Translations under genes and position numbers: made by a program
Part shown: positions 1-10,080 of the stretch, in pieces
How positions within the stretch are numbered: the first letter of the stretch is position 1
Layout of the letters: each line of letters opens with the position of its first letter
NCBI RefSeq assembly: GCF_035594125.1
Contig: NC_087197.1
Location: 7,001,852-7,065,851 of the forward strand
Reading direction: 5' to 3'
Source: Scylla paramamosain
Lineage: Eukaryota; Arthropoda; Malacostraca; Decapoda; Portunidae
Length of the DNA: 64,000 nucleotides
Notes under the pieces: generated by a model
Seen by the model: the letters and a program-made list of their open reading frames with translations, nothing else
Told to the model about the DNA's origin: nothing
Databases searched by the model: none

Positions 1-206
1 CATCCCTTTCTTTGGTAAACTCTGGAACTCCCTGCCTGCTTCTATATTTCCACCTTCCTATGACTTGAATTCCTTCAAGAGGGAGGTTTCAAGACACTTG
101 TCCTTCAGTTTTTGACTACCACTTTGGACCCTTTTCTGGGACTGGCATTTCAGTGGGATTTTTGTTGCCCTTGGACAGTGTCCCTCCTACATAAAAAAAA
201 AAAAAA
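1..206 (+). mobile_element. LINE 3' end fragment (poly(A)-ended family)
   Basis: The plus strand encodes a peptide reading roughly WNSLPASIFPPSYDLNSFK, the usual carboxy-terminal tail of Jockey/CR1-like non-LTR reverse transcriptases. A short 3' untranslated part follows, ending GTGTCCCTCCTACAT and a 14-bp A run at 193-206. The same terminal block recurs in this window at 15742-15820, 46950-47160, 51294-51380 and 53327-53437, which defines one LINE family. This copy is cut by the left window edge, so its length is unknown. It is non-functional as seen. Confidence 0.7.
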
Positions 207-419
207 TGTTTCTATAGAAAAGCTTTACATATGTGCACTATATTCTTTTCAAAGTTCCTTTCTTCTCTTCTTTTCCTAAGATATTAATTTCTTACTTTTT
301 TATAATCTCTATTCCCTTTATTCCACTGCTTCTTCACCTTTTTTCCATGTCTTGCCCTTGTCCCTTTTTCCCTTCCCACATCTAGCATTATACCAACTAT
401 GCCTACTCATTTTCACTTT
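207..419. other. T-rich intergenic stretch, nothing recognised
   Basis: Pyrimidine-rich sequence between two LINE fragments. I see no coding pattern. It may be decayed LINE sequence of the minus-strand copy to its right. Confidence 0.4.
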
Positions 420-1105
420 GTACGTTGGTACAAATTTAAACACTTCCTCTTTGTACGTATTTAACAGTGCTTCACATTTTGTCTGTACTTCCTTGTCTTA
501 CAACAGCCTATCCCACTTTATAATTCCATAAAGTTTTTTAGGTTCTTTAAAATTTACCTTTGCATAGTTTAGTCTGCCATTTCTGTATTTTTTCGAATCC
601 TTTACTGTTATCGCTTCTAATTTAATCCCTATTACAGTATGATAACTTCCAAATGGGGGCAGTTACGTCATATTTTGCCTAGATTCCTGTAAACACTAGG
701 TCAAACATTGAAGGTTGCTCTTCTCCTCTGTATCTTGTAGCTTCGTCTACCCATTGCTCTAAAGTATTCACCATTTCTAATTGTATTATCTCTTCATATC
801 ATAAATCTACACCCTCCCCTAGTTCCAACTCCTCCCAATTAACATTCTTTCAATTAAAGTCATCCATGAGCAACACCTTATTTGTTTTTCTGATCATATT
901 TTCCAAGCATTTCCATAATTCTTGCATCTTATACTCTTTTGTCTTTCATATATTTGTCTTGGGTGGTATATGTGACAATAATCTTTCTCTTTTTCTTTTC
1001 ACTGCCTTTAACTACTGTATCACAGTTTTTTATACCTAAGGGGAGACTTTATACTAATTCTCCCTGAAAATCTCTCATGGACACTTCACTCACCTTGTTT
1101 TGAAA
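420..1105 (-). pseudogene. LINE endonuclease (EEP fold) C-terminal fragment
   Basis: Read on the minus strand, the translation shows YIPPKTN near 950, VLLMDDFN near 870 and TRYRGEEQPSMFDLVFTG near 740-690. This is the order expected in the apurinic-type endonuclease (exonuclease-endonuclease-phosphatase fold) of a non-LTR retrotransposon, which nicks target DNA. The DFN asparagine and aspartate belong to the catalytic pocket of the family. Several in-frame stops make it dead. Its amino-terminal half lies at 2100-2413 in the same orientation, separated by an inserted segment (1106-2123). Confidence 0.7.
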
Positions 1106-1977
1106 AGCACATTACAAGCCACTCAGTCAGAAGGTCCAGAAAATTCAGTGAAACATGAATATTGTGCAATAATTATGTCAAACCCAAGCAGAGGGTTAGA
1201 TTTAGTAGAAGCAAGTAGGGAATAGGAATATTCTAGAAAGATTAAGTAGTGCGGAAGCATGTCATGGCCAGTCACCACCTGCCAAGCTAGGGGCACAGTG
1301 ATATCGACACCTTGTTGGCATCCACTCCACCACCCTCACCCTCCCTCTGACTCCGACCTGTAACCAGTCAAGAGGTGGACCCTGATTTCCCACAGTGGTG
1401 ACTACATTCTCCTGAGAAGCAACCAGCAGAGGTGACACCCAACATTCCCCTGAAGGGCATCAAGGAGGGACCAAGTGGACAAGGCAGCTGGATGAGGTCA
1501 ACCCAGGTCATCCTGGGGATTGCAAGGTAACACCACATGGACACCATGGGGCTGTGAGGGACCACCAGGGCTGCCTAGAGACCTGTTCCTTAACACCATT
1601 ACTTCTACTCCTGCTGTGTCTTCTCTGCAGACAAGTCTTTGTGGTCGTGTGGCCAGCCCACCCACCATTCACCTAGACCCTGACCTGCCTACAGCCACTA
1701 TGCAAACATCCACTCTCTACAAAGAGACAGACTAGCACTCTGGGATCTTTGGTGTTTAGTTAGTTAGCTAGCTAGATGGTGCTGCCCCAAAAAGGGGATT
1801 TGAATAGATAAGAATCCTCCTCGGTCTGTTTTTTTTTTTTAGTGTTATCTTTTTTTCTGTGACCTCGAGAGTGTTTAGTAAAAGTATTTATTTCTTTATT
1901 GATTTTTTAACTTAAGCCAGTAACTGATTTTTTTTTTTTCTTTTAGTCAACTGTTAGGAATACTTATTTATTATATT

Positions 1978-2024
<47 letters not shown>

Positions 2025-2123
2025 TTTTATTTATTTATTTATTTTTTATTTATTTATTTTATTTTTTCTCCTCTCTCTGAATAAGTTTTTTTTATAAGTG
2101 ACCAGGGAATCAGCACACTACAA
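1106..2123. mobile_element. Unclassified ~1-kb insertion splitting a LINE endonuclease
   Basis: This segment separates two halves of one endonuclease reading frame. It is bounded by imperfect 12-bp direct repeats, AGCACATTACAA (1106-1117) and AGCACACTACAA (2112-2123), which look like a target-site duplication. Inside is a GC-richer block (about 1230-1740) with no convincing long ORF, then T-rich sequence and a (TTTA)n run. A 12-bp duplication plus a simple-repeat tail would suit a retroposed element, but no reverse transcriptase is visible and I do not recognise the family. An alternative is a solo LTR with coincidental flanking repeats. Confidence 0.4.
1955..2080. repeat. (TTTA)n microsatellite
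   Basis: About 120 bp of TTTA units with a few longer T runs, near the right end of the inserted segment. It could be the tail of a retroposed element or an independent expansion. Confidence 0.9.
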
Positions 2124-2412
2124 TTCCTAAAACTTCTGCCATCCCATCACCATATTCCACTTCTTCAACAAAGATATCCTTCTTCACCAATATTAACACT
2201 CCTCTCCCACCTTTATCTTTTCTATCTCTCCTCCATATTTTATTTGTGTTTCCTCTTTTAATTTGGTCTCTATTAAACATCCAATATCTGGTTTGTTATC
2301 TTCTAATGTACTTGACACAAGCCCATATATATTTGTGCACATAATTTTCAGAATGCTGCATTCCTTTTCAATCATATTATATTCATTCTCTATTGTTGGT
2401 CCTCTTCCATGG

Positions 2413-2413
<1 letters not shown>
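2100..2413 (-). pseudogene. LINE endonuclease N-terminal fragment
   Basis: On the minus strand the peptide runs ECSILKIMCTNIYGL, then KPDIGCLIETKLKEE, then VLILVKKDIFVEEVEYGD. These are the first strands of the EEP endonuclease, including the conserved Glu of the ETKL motif that binds metal. One frameshift separates the second and third blocks. The 5' end of the fragment lies directly against the (GT)n tract at 2415. On the minus strand that tract is the (CA)n end of the next LINE copy, so the two copies are head to tail. Confidence 0.7.

Positions 2414-2414
<1 letters not shown>

Positions 2415-2486
<72 letters not shown>
2415..2486. repeat. (GT)n microsatellite at a LINE 3' end
   Basis: An uninterrupted 72-bp TG run. 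On the minus strand it is a (CA)n tail following the LINE terminal sequence AACTAGGTAAA. It joins the 3' end of one LINE copy to the 5' truncation point of another. Confidence 0.95.

Positions 2487-3239
<753 letters not shown>

Positions 3240-3272
<33 letters not shown>
3240..3272. repeat. (GT)n microsatellite at a LINE 3' end
   Basis: A run of about 33 bp of TG preceding ACTTAGTTGTATTTACC, the terminal block of the next minus-strand LINE copy. It is the second of three LINE/(GT)n junctions in this part of the window. Confidence 0.9.
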
Positions 3273-3275
<3 letters not shown>

Positions 3276-4241
3276 TACTTAGTTGTATTTACCTAATTAT
3301 AATTTACAGGGCCTGAGCTATGCTCATGCGGTTCTGTCTCCATATCTACACTTGTTAAATTTCTCCTTAAAATTGTGCACATTTGTTGCCAGTACTATCT
3401 CCTCACCTATCTTGTTCCAAACTTTTGTATTGCTCTGTGGGAAACTATATTTCTTTATGTTAATTAAGCATCTTCCTTTTCTTAGTTTTTTGTTGTGGCC
3501 TTGTGTGTATCTGGTATTTTCTACTTCTCTTAGCAGTAGTTTCTCATTATCAATTTCTACCACTCTATTCTACAATTTATATATCAGTATTAAGTCTCTC
3601 CTTTCTCTTCTTTGTTCCAATGTTGGCAGGTTCATTTCCTTTAACCTGTCTTCATATGTTAATTCTTCCAGTTTTCGAATCATCTTCATTGCCATCCTTT
3701 GTATCCTTTCTAGTGTTTTGACATGTTTCTTTTTGTGGAGAGATAAAACTGATTGAGCATATTCCAGCTTTGGTTTAATCATAGTGGTAACTATCTTTCT
3801 CATCATGTCTTTACCCATACAGTGGAATGTTGTTCCAATATTTCTTACCATTTAATATGTATCTTTCCAACTGTTGACTATAGTGTATTACCACTCCCAT
3901 ATCTTTCTCTTCTTGTACATTTATTATTTCTTCATTTCCCATTTTATATATCCATTTTGGTCTCTTTTTCACTTTTCCCCATTTCCATTACATGACTTTT
4001 TTTTCACATTAAATTCCCATTTCTTACTCCAGTCTCTGATTTTATTCAAATCCTCTTGTAGAATTTCAGTCTTTGTTGTTTCTTATATGTCTTTGTAATT
4101 TTTCTGTTGTCTGCAAACAAATTCATGTAACTCTTTACTCCTTCAAGCATATAATTTATGTAGATCAGGAAAAGTATTAGTGTCAGCACTGATCCTTGTG
4201 GTACTCCACTATCTACTTTTCTCCATTTCAGTTTTTACATC
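3273..4241 (-). pseudogene. LINE copy 2, 3' half: reverse transcriptase palm to C-terminus
   Basis: The minus strand carries the palm motif SGVPQGSVL near 4190-4211. It is followed by MIKPKLEYAQSVLS and LERIQRMAMKMIRKLEEL (3570-3851) and FKEKFNKCRYGDRTA (near 3330), all typical of CR1/Jockey-like reverse transcriptase that copies LINE RNA at a nicked target. Reading frames are interrupted. The copy stops abruptly at 4241, where the LTR retrotransposon begins, and resumes at 10849 with the upstream part of the same reverse transcriptase. This is one LINE split by a later insertion. Confidence 0.8.
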
Positions 4242-5005
4242 TGTAAGAAGTTGAAGTGGGCGCGCCTGCGAGAGGCTCACAGACTAGTCAGCGAGTCCCG
4301 CCAAAACGAGTCTTAAGGCCCTGAAGGTTTGTTGTTGTGGGGATTTTGGCGGGAGAGGCGAGCGAGAGAGAGACAGGGTGCAGAGGAGTGGTGGATTTGC
4401 CATTTGATTTGCAGGAGTTTGGTCTTGGCAGTGTGCTGTGGGACGTCAGTGAGGTGGCACCGTAGCAGATACTGTGAACTAAGGAGGCTGCAGTGAGGAA
4501 CTTGCTGTCCCTGGCTGCTATGGTGTTAGTACCGCCGTGCATGGAGGAAGAGCTGCAGTACTTCAGGGTAGTGGTAGTGGCGTACCTTCAGCGCGTTGGG
4601 TCGGTGTGCGGTTGGGCCTATAGGGTGTGAGGGTCCTGGGGGTACTGGTTAGGGTGGGACAGTGTCAGTGGCATATAACATTTCTTGTGTTGGTGCGTGA
4701 AGTGTTTATTTCTCCTGTTTATTTGTATGTGGATTTACCCATTTTCTCATGGGATCAGGTATTTTGGAGTGCCAGCAGTGTGGCCTCTAAGAGTGTTAAG
4801 CACTCATATTTTATTTGTGTTTTCTTTATTATGTACTCATTTGTGTTTTCTTTATTATGTACTCAACCATTAGATTTTTAAATTGTGGCCCGGGTTTCTG
4901 TGAACCTAAGCAGGAGGTTTAAATTAATCAGTGGGTTCTTGTGGTGAGTGCTTGGTGAGCCTAATTAAGGTAGGTTAACTGTGCCCTAGTTTTGCACTCA
5001 TTACA
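4242..5005 (+). repeat. 5' LTR of the Ty3/gypsy element
   Basis: 764 bp starting TG and ending CA, matched to 10081-10844 with three visible mismatches. The first half is GC-rich and the second AT-rich. A 22-bp direct duplication built on TTTGTGTTTTCTTTATTATG sits near 4818-4862. The LTR would carry promoter and polyadenylation signals, but I cannot place a transcription start with confidence. Open frames within it (for example the minus-strand frame near 4288-4542) recur in the other LTR and look incidental. Confidence 0.95.
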
Positions 5006-5007
5006 AT

Positions 5008-5025
5008 TGGTAGCAGAGCGTGGTT
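5008..5025 (+). other. Candidate tRNA primer binding site
   Basis: Two bases after the LTR end the sequence reads TGGTAGCAGAGCGTGG. The opening TGG is complementary to a tRNA CCA end, and the position is where minus-strand priming starts in LTR elements. I cannot assign the tRNA from memory. Confidence 0.6.
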
Positions 5026-5121
5026 CTATGCCCTTTTGGGGAAATTGTTTCAAACTCCTGCTTGGGTCCAGTGCTTTTGGCAAAATCCACTTAAGTGTTA
5101 GTGTGGCACTACTCCTGCACA

Positions 5122-5526
5122 ATGGAGGATTTGTTGTGTTTGGGTGATGTTGATGGCCAAGGTGTAGCTGGGGTTAAAGTTGAGTGTAAGGAGGAGAGCA
5201 GGGAGGTGGAAGTGACCCCAGAGGTAGTTGATAACTTAATCAGTACCAATGCTCAGTTATCCCAAGCAGTGGCACAACTGTGTAATAAGTTTGACCAAAT
5301 GGGGCACATGCAAAACATGGTGTGGTCACGTCCTGTCCCCACTATTGGAAAATTCTCTGGAAGGGTACGGAGGGCCAGTGAGTTGGATGACTGGGTAGAG
5401 GATGCCACAGAGAAAATAAAGCAGCTGGGATTACAGGGCTCTGAGGGAGTGTCATACCTGTATGGGTTCTTGGAAGGCCCAGCCCTGTCGAAGGGTCCGC
5501 AACAGTACTGTGAAGACTGTGTCTGA
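5122..5526 (+). pseudogene. gag: Gag N-terminal part, ends at a frameshift
   Basis: The first ATG of this frame is at 5122 (MEDLLCLGDVDG), and the frame runs to a TGA at 5524-5526. It encodes the start of the capsid-like Gag, including the stretch VPTIGKFSGRVRRASELDDW and SYLYGFLEGPAL, which Ty3/gypsy Gag proteins use early in capsid folding. The sequence then continues in the +2 frame (5462-8254). The shift occurs around 5485-5495, next to a GGG run, in mid-capsid and well before the zinc knuckle. It therefore looks like a disabling indel or a sequencing error, not a programmed gag-pol frameshift. Confidence 0.8.
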
Positions 5527-8254
5527 CCTTTTTGATTGTTTGAGGTCTGCTTTTGGACCAGAACTGAATTATACAGACTTAGAAAAACAGCTGCATGCTC
5601 GGGTTCAACAGCCGGGTGAAGGAGTGTGGGAATTTGCTGATTCTCTGGGTGTTATTGTGGATAAAATGTACAAAGTGAGAGACAAGGGAGATAAAGAACG
5701 GCAATGGCTGCTAACTACATGGTTCTGTAGGAATTTGAGAGACAGAAAAGTAGGAGTGAAGTTGGGAAAATGGTGGGAAAAGCACCAGCCTGTGAAGTGG
5801 GAGGACATGGTTCAGCAAGCAGCAGACCAAGTGAGTGAGGCTGAGCGGATTGTGAAGGAAGAAGCAGAGTTAGTGAGTGGGAAAAAGCCAGAGAGAGTTG
5901 TGAGGAGTACCCTTTCTTCACCATCTTGCTCCTTGTGTGGACAACATGGACACTTGGGATATCAGTGTGAATGGTTCAAGGAGTTGGTGTCCAAGACAGC
6001 GGGAAAACAGGAGTCCTTGAGAACAAGGGGCCAGCTCTCAAGGCCTGACGACAGGGCCCCCACTACAGCTCAGATAAGGAGTGTGACTAATGTGACCGAG
6101 GAATGGAATGATGTAAAAAGAGGGAAAGTTAAGTTGTTTGGAAAGACTCTGAGGATAGATGCGTTGGTGAATGGTATACCTGTAAGTGCTATGGCTGATT
6201 CTGGTGCTGAGGTCAGTCTGGTGACAGAGGAATGGTACAAACAGCACCTCCTCCCCAAGCAAGCTGTGATCTATGGGATGGACATTCGGATTACAGATGC
6301 AAATGGGAGGGAAATTCCCTGTTTGGGTTATGTGAAGGTGAATGTGGAAATTGAGGGAAAAAGTGTTAAAGACTGTGGACTTTTTGTGAAAGGTGGTGGT
6401 GGGGAGAGTGGTGTGGTGCAGGGCACTACATTGCCAGTGTTGTTTGGAATGAATGTGTTGAAGGGAGCCGTGCACCTGGGGCTAACTGAGAAGTGGGGCA
6501 GGTGTGTCCGTGCCATTGAGGCAAAATTGAGGGTGACACAACAGCCTCTGGGGTTTGCTGTAATTCAGCAGCAACAGGATTTAGTAATCCCGGCTGGTAC
6601 CAGAAGAATAATGAGAGTGTTTGTGGAAAGTTTACAGGAAGTAGATGTAGATAGTGTGGTGTTGGAGCCCTTAGTGCCTGGTGAGGGCTACTGGGTGCCT
6701 GAAGGTTTGTGTATATTTCCCAGTTATACCAGAGTGGTTAAGGGTGAAGGATGGCTGTCAGTGGGTAACCTGGGACAAGCAGATGTGCAATTCAGGCCAC
6801 AGTGGAAGGTAGCCAAAGTTTCTCATGGAAGGGAGGTTACTGTGGGAAGAGCTCACACACACACAATAGCTCAGACTGCACCTCCTTCAGTGGTTAAGGA
6901 GTTCAGGGACAGACTAGGGGTGCAGGTGGATGAGAGTCAGCTTGATTCAGCACAGTTGGAGAGACTGGATGGATTGATCCATGAGTACGGAGATGTGTTT
7001 GCTGAAAACGAGCAGGATTTGGGATGTGCTACTGGAGTGGAGCATGAAATTCACCTCAATAGTGCAGTGCCCATTCGCCTTCCATACAGACATATTCCTC
7101 CCCCATGTATCACTGAGGTTAAAGCTCATGTAAAGGGACTGTTGGAACAGGGAGTGATAGAGGAGAGTGTGAGCCCATATGCAGCCCCAATAGTGATGGT
7201 GAGGAAGAAAGATGGTTCGCTGCGACTTTGTGGTGATTATCGAAGGCTGAACGAGGTGACAGTGAAAGATGCCTTCCCATTACCAAGGGTACAAGACACA
7301 CTAGATGCATTAGCTGGGGCACAGTATTTTTCTTCTTTTGATTTAGCTGCAGGTTATCATCAGATTCTTGTGCAGGCAGAAGACCGGCCCAAGACTGCTT
7401 TTGTAACACCATTTGGCCATTATCAATATGTGCGCTGTCCTATGGGGTTATCCATTAGCCCAGCAACATTCCAAAGGTTTATGGAGTATGTGTTTAGCGA
7501 TCAGGTTTTTGTGACTCTTTTGGTGTATCTGGATGATTTGTTGGTGTTTGCTCGGAGTGTGGATGAGCATCTGGATAGACTGGAGGGAATGTTGAAGCTT
7601 TTGAGGAAACATGGGCTGAAGTTGAAACCTTCCAAATGCCACATACTAAAGCCCCAGGTTAGGTACCTTGGATTTATCATTTCTAAGGAGGGAATTAATA
7701 CAGACCCAGAGAAAATACGGGCTGTACAGGAGTGGCCAGTTCCGCGCACTGTTAGGGAGGTCAGGGCATTTGTCGCATTCTGGTCCTTTTACAGAAGGTT
7801 TGTGAAAAATTTTGTGAAGGTGGCTGCTCCGTTGCATGCTTTGATGAGTGGTGATTCTAAGGCAGCAGTGAGTGATTATTGGGGGAAGGATGAGGCCAGA
7901 GCATTTGCCTTGTTGAAAGAGAAGTTAAGTCAGGCTCCAGTGTTGAAAAGTGCAGATTACAGCAAGCAGTTTGTGGTGGAGACAGATGCTAGCTTTGAAG
8001 GACTGGGAGCAGTTTTATCTCAGGAGCATGATGGGAGGTTGCATCCGGTGGCTTTTGCAAGTAGAGGTCTCAGAAAGTCAGAGCGGAACATGAGCAATTA
8101 CAGCTCTAGGAAGTTGGAGCTGTTGGCTCTGAAGTGGGCAGTGACAGAGCAGTTTAAGCACTATCTGGTGGGTGGACATTTTATAGTGCTGACGGATAAT
8201 AATCCATTGGCACATTTGAACTCTGCCAAGCTTGGGGCAGTGGAGAGTAGGTGA
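5462..8254 (+). CDS. pol: Gag C-terminus, protease, reverse transcriptase, RNase H polyprotein
   Basis: A 930-residue frame. The first Met is probably not a true start, because the frame continues Gag after the frameshift. Residues 156-169 are a CCHC zinc knuckle, CSLCGQHGHLGYQC. The aspartic protease active site DSGA is at residue 246. Reverse transcriptase spans about 545-790, with LRLCGDYRRLNEVTV and the catalytic YLDD at 689-692 (7526-7537). RNase H starts near 835, with the conserved Asp of ETDAS at 842, and continues to the frame end. This polyprotein would package RNA, mature itself and make cDNA in cytoplasmic particles. The frame ends at a TGA (8252-8254) just after RNase H, where relatives usually carry a tryptophan, so integrase is cut off. 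All visible catalytic residues are present. Confidence 0.92.
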   Translation: MGSWKAQPCRRVRNSTVKTVSDLFDCLRSAFGPELNYTDLEKQLHARVQQPGEGVWEFADSLGVIVDKMYKVRDKGDKERQWLLTTWFCRNLRDRKVGVKLGKWWEKHQPVKWEDMVQQAADQVSEAERIVKEEAELVSGKKPERVVRSTLSSPSCSLCGQHGHLGYQCEWFKELVSKTAGKQESLRTRGQLSRPDDRAPTTAQIRSVTNVTEEWNDVKRGKVKLFGKTLRIDALVNGIPVSAMADSGAEVSLVTEEWYKQHLLPKQAVIYGMDIRITDANGREIPCLGYVKVNVEIEGKSVKDCGLFVKGGGGESGVVQGTTLPVLFGMNVLKGAVHLGLTEKWGRCVRAIEAKLRVTQQPLGFAVIQQQQDLVIPAGTRRIMRVFVESLQEVDVDSVVLEPLVPGEGYWVPEGLCIFPSYTRVVKGEGWLSVGNLGQADVQFRPQWKVAKVSHGREVTVGRAHTHTIAQTAPPSVVKEFRDRLGVQVDESQLDSAQLERLDGLIHEYGDVFAENEQDLGCATGVEHEIHLNSAVPIRLPYRHIPPPCITEVKAHVKGLLEQGVIEESVSPYAAPIVMVRKKDGSLRLCGDYRRLNEVTVKDAFPLPRVQDTLDALAGAQYFSSFDLAAGYHQILVQAEDRPKTAFVTPFGHYQYVRCPMGLSISPATFQRFMEYVFSDQVFVTLLVYLDDLLVFARSVDEHLDRLEGMLKLLRKHGLKLKPSKCHILKPQVRYLGFIISKEGINTDPEKIRAVQEWPVPRTVREVRAFVAFWSFYRRFVKNFVKVAAPLHALMSGDSKAAVSDYWGKDEARAFALLKEKLSQAPVLKSADYSKQFVVETDASFEGLGAVLSQEHDGRLHPVAFASRGLRKSERNMSNYSSRKLELLALKWAVTEQFKHYLVGGHFIVLTDNNPLAHLNSAKLGAVESR

Positions 8255-10051
8255 CTGGGTGACTTGGGAAGGTTTGATTTTGAGGTGAAATACCGGCCAG
8301 GGAAGAAGAATGGTAACGCGGATGGATTGTCGAGGAGGCCCCAGGAATTGATTGAGGGAGGGGAGGAAGAGAAGGAGGTATGGGAAACCAGTCCTAACAC
8401 CTCGGTGAAAGGGGCGGCTGTGATGCAGGTATGGCGTGGTGCCAGTAAGGAGCAGCTTAGGGATATGCAACAGTCTTGTCCAGTTGTAGGGAAGTTGTGG
8501 AGACAAATGATTGGTAGAGTGAGGCCAACAGAACTAAGGCAGTTGCTACAAGTAGAGGAGTTTAGACAATGGTGGAGAGTGAGAGGGTCCCTCATTATGA
8601 GGCATGGGGTGATCTACTGGCGTGGAAGGGAGACAGATTCTAGGAAGTGGAAAGTGGTGTTGCCAGTGAATCAGAGACAAGAAGTGCTTAAAGCTGCTCA
8701 TGATCAGTGGGGTCATCAAGGGGTTGCTAGAACAACGTCACTAGTGAAGGATAGGTTTGCTTGGCCAGGACTACATGAAGACATCAAATTGTATGTGGCA
8801 AAGTGCAAAGTCTGTGTCATGGGGAAGGAGGAGGGTGTGCGGGCCAAGACTAAGTTGGGTACGTTGGAAGCCAACCGCCCCTGGGAAGTGTTGGCTGTTG
8901 ACTTCACTTTGCTGGATCCGGCCAGGGATGGCAAGGAAAATGTATTGGTGGTGATGGATGTGTTTAGCAAGTTTGCCCTGGCCTTTCCTACTAAGAACCA
9001 AAAGGCAAGCACAGTAGCCAAGATCTTGGTGGAGGAGATTTTTCACCGTTTTGGTTGCCCAGAAAGGGTACATAGTGACCAGGGTAGGAATTTTGAGGGA
9101 AAGTTAGTGCAGGAACTATGCAAGTATTACCATGTAGCCAAGTCTCGTACCACCCCGTATCACCCTCAAGGAAATGGGATCTGTGAGAGGTTTAACCGCA
9201 CCTTACATGGGATGTTAGTTACCCTTGGTCAGGAACAGCGGGAGCATTGGCCTAGGCACTTGTCAAGCCTCGCTGCCATCTATAATACCACACCCCATGC
9301 TGTCACTGGTTTTTCACCCCATTATTTGTTGTTTGGTGTGGAGCCCCATTTACCTTTGGATAGGTTCTGTGAGGAAACTGATAGTGAGCCTACTAACCAT
9401 AGCATGTGGATTAGGAAGCTCAGAGAGACACAGGAGGCTGCTTGGAAAGCAGCTAAGTTGAACATCAAGAGTTACCACAATACCAATAGGTGGAAATGTC
9501 AGGAGCAAGGAAAAGCAGAGCCATTGAGGGTGGGACAAAGAGTGTTGCTAAGGGACAATGCAGTACTAGGTAGGAGGAAGATTCAGCCTAAGTTTGCAGC
9601 TGAGGTGTGGGAAGTTGAGGAGGTGTTGGATGGGGTGAGTGGGGTGTATATGGTCAGACCAGAAGGTGAGTCCAGCTGTAGTAAGGTGTTACATCGCAGT
9701 AAATTGCGTCCTTGGAATGGCAGTGAGGGCCATGCAGGGACAAGTAATGAAGTGCCAGCAGGGACAAGTAATGAAGGGCCACCAGAGGAGGAAGAAGTAG
9801 AAATGCCAGATATGACAGAAGTGTTAAAGCGCTTTGGGTTTCCAGAACCGGACTCAGAGGAACAAGTGGACTCAGTGGTTGAGCAGGAGGGAGAGGATGC
9901 CCTAGGGCCTGGTGAAGAGCCAGATGAACAGAGTGGTGAAGGCTCAGAGCAGGTTAAAGGGGTTCAGGCCCCTCAACTCAGGAGGTCTAGTAGGATTGCT
10001 GAAAGGGGTGCAACAGGTTCGTCTTGTGTTGGCTGTGGGGATTGTGCATGA
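8255..10051 (+). CDS. pol: Integrase portion of Pol, downstream of an in-frame stop
   Basis: It is in the same frame as the preceding Pol segment, separated only by the TGA at 8252-8254. Numbered from the Met at 8264, the HHCC zinc-binding domain has H146, H151, C181 and C184. The catalytic core has D213 (AVDFT), D272 (HSDQGRN) and E308 (GICERFN), the D,D-35-E spacing of retroviral-type integrases. The C-terminal part KFAAEVWEVEEVLDG to VLHRSKLRPW resembles the region that follows the core in Ty3/gypsy. The tail is acidic, Glu-rich and contains a short duplicated AGTSNE motif. Integrase inserts the cDNA into chromosomes. In this copy it would require readthrough of the stop. Confidence 0.92.
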   Translation: MGDLGRFDFEVKYRPGKKNGNADGLSRRPQELIEGGEEEKEVWETSPNTSVKGAAVMQVWRGASKEQLRDMQQSCPVVGKLWRQMIGRVRPTELRQLLQVEEFRQWWRVRGSLIMRHGVIYWRGRETDSRKWKVVLPVNQRQEVLKAAHDQWGHQGVARTTSLVKDRFAWPGLHEDIKLYVAKCKVCVMGKEEGVRAKTKLGTLEANRPWEVLAVDFTLLDPARDGKENVLVVMDVFSKFALAFPTKNQKASTVAKILVEEIFHRFGCPERVHSDQGRNFEGKLVQELCKYYHVAKSRTTPYHPQGNGICERFNRTLHGMLVTLGQEQREHWPRHLSSLAAIYNTTPHAVTGFSPHYLLFGVEPHLPLDRFCEETDSEPTNHSMWIRKLRETQEAAWKAAKLNIKSYHNTNRWKCQEQGKAEPLRVGQRVLLRDNAVLGRRKIQPKFAAEVWEVEEVLDGVSGVYMVRPEGESSCSKVLHRSKLRPWNGSEGHAGTSNEVPAGTSNEGPPEEEEVEMPDMTEVLKRFGFPEPDSEEQVDSVVEQEGEDALGPGEEPDEQSGEGSEQVKGVQAPQLRRSSRIAERGATGSSCVGCGDCA

Positions 10052-10065
10052 GGGCATGCACAAAG

Positions 10066-10080
10066 TTCAGGGGGGGTGAG
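10066..10080 (+). other. Polypurine tract
   Basis: Purine-rich sequence with seven consecutive G residues directly before the 3' LTR, the usual primer for plus-strand synthesis. It lies between the integrase stop and the LTR. Confidence 0.75.

Noticed and set aside
4288..4542. 84-codon minus-strand frame, repeated at 10127-10381
   Set aside because: It lies in both LTR copies antisense to transcription and is identical only because the LTRs are. No known family is recognised.
5008..5025. Naming the primer tRNA for the LTR element
   Set aside because: The TGG start is clear, but I cannot match the remaining bases to a particular tRNA without a search.
5462..5526. Programmed gag-pol frameshift
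   Set aside because: The shift lies in mid-capsid, far upstream of the zinc knuckle and protease, not at a gag-pol junction, and no slippery heptamer was evident.
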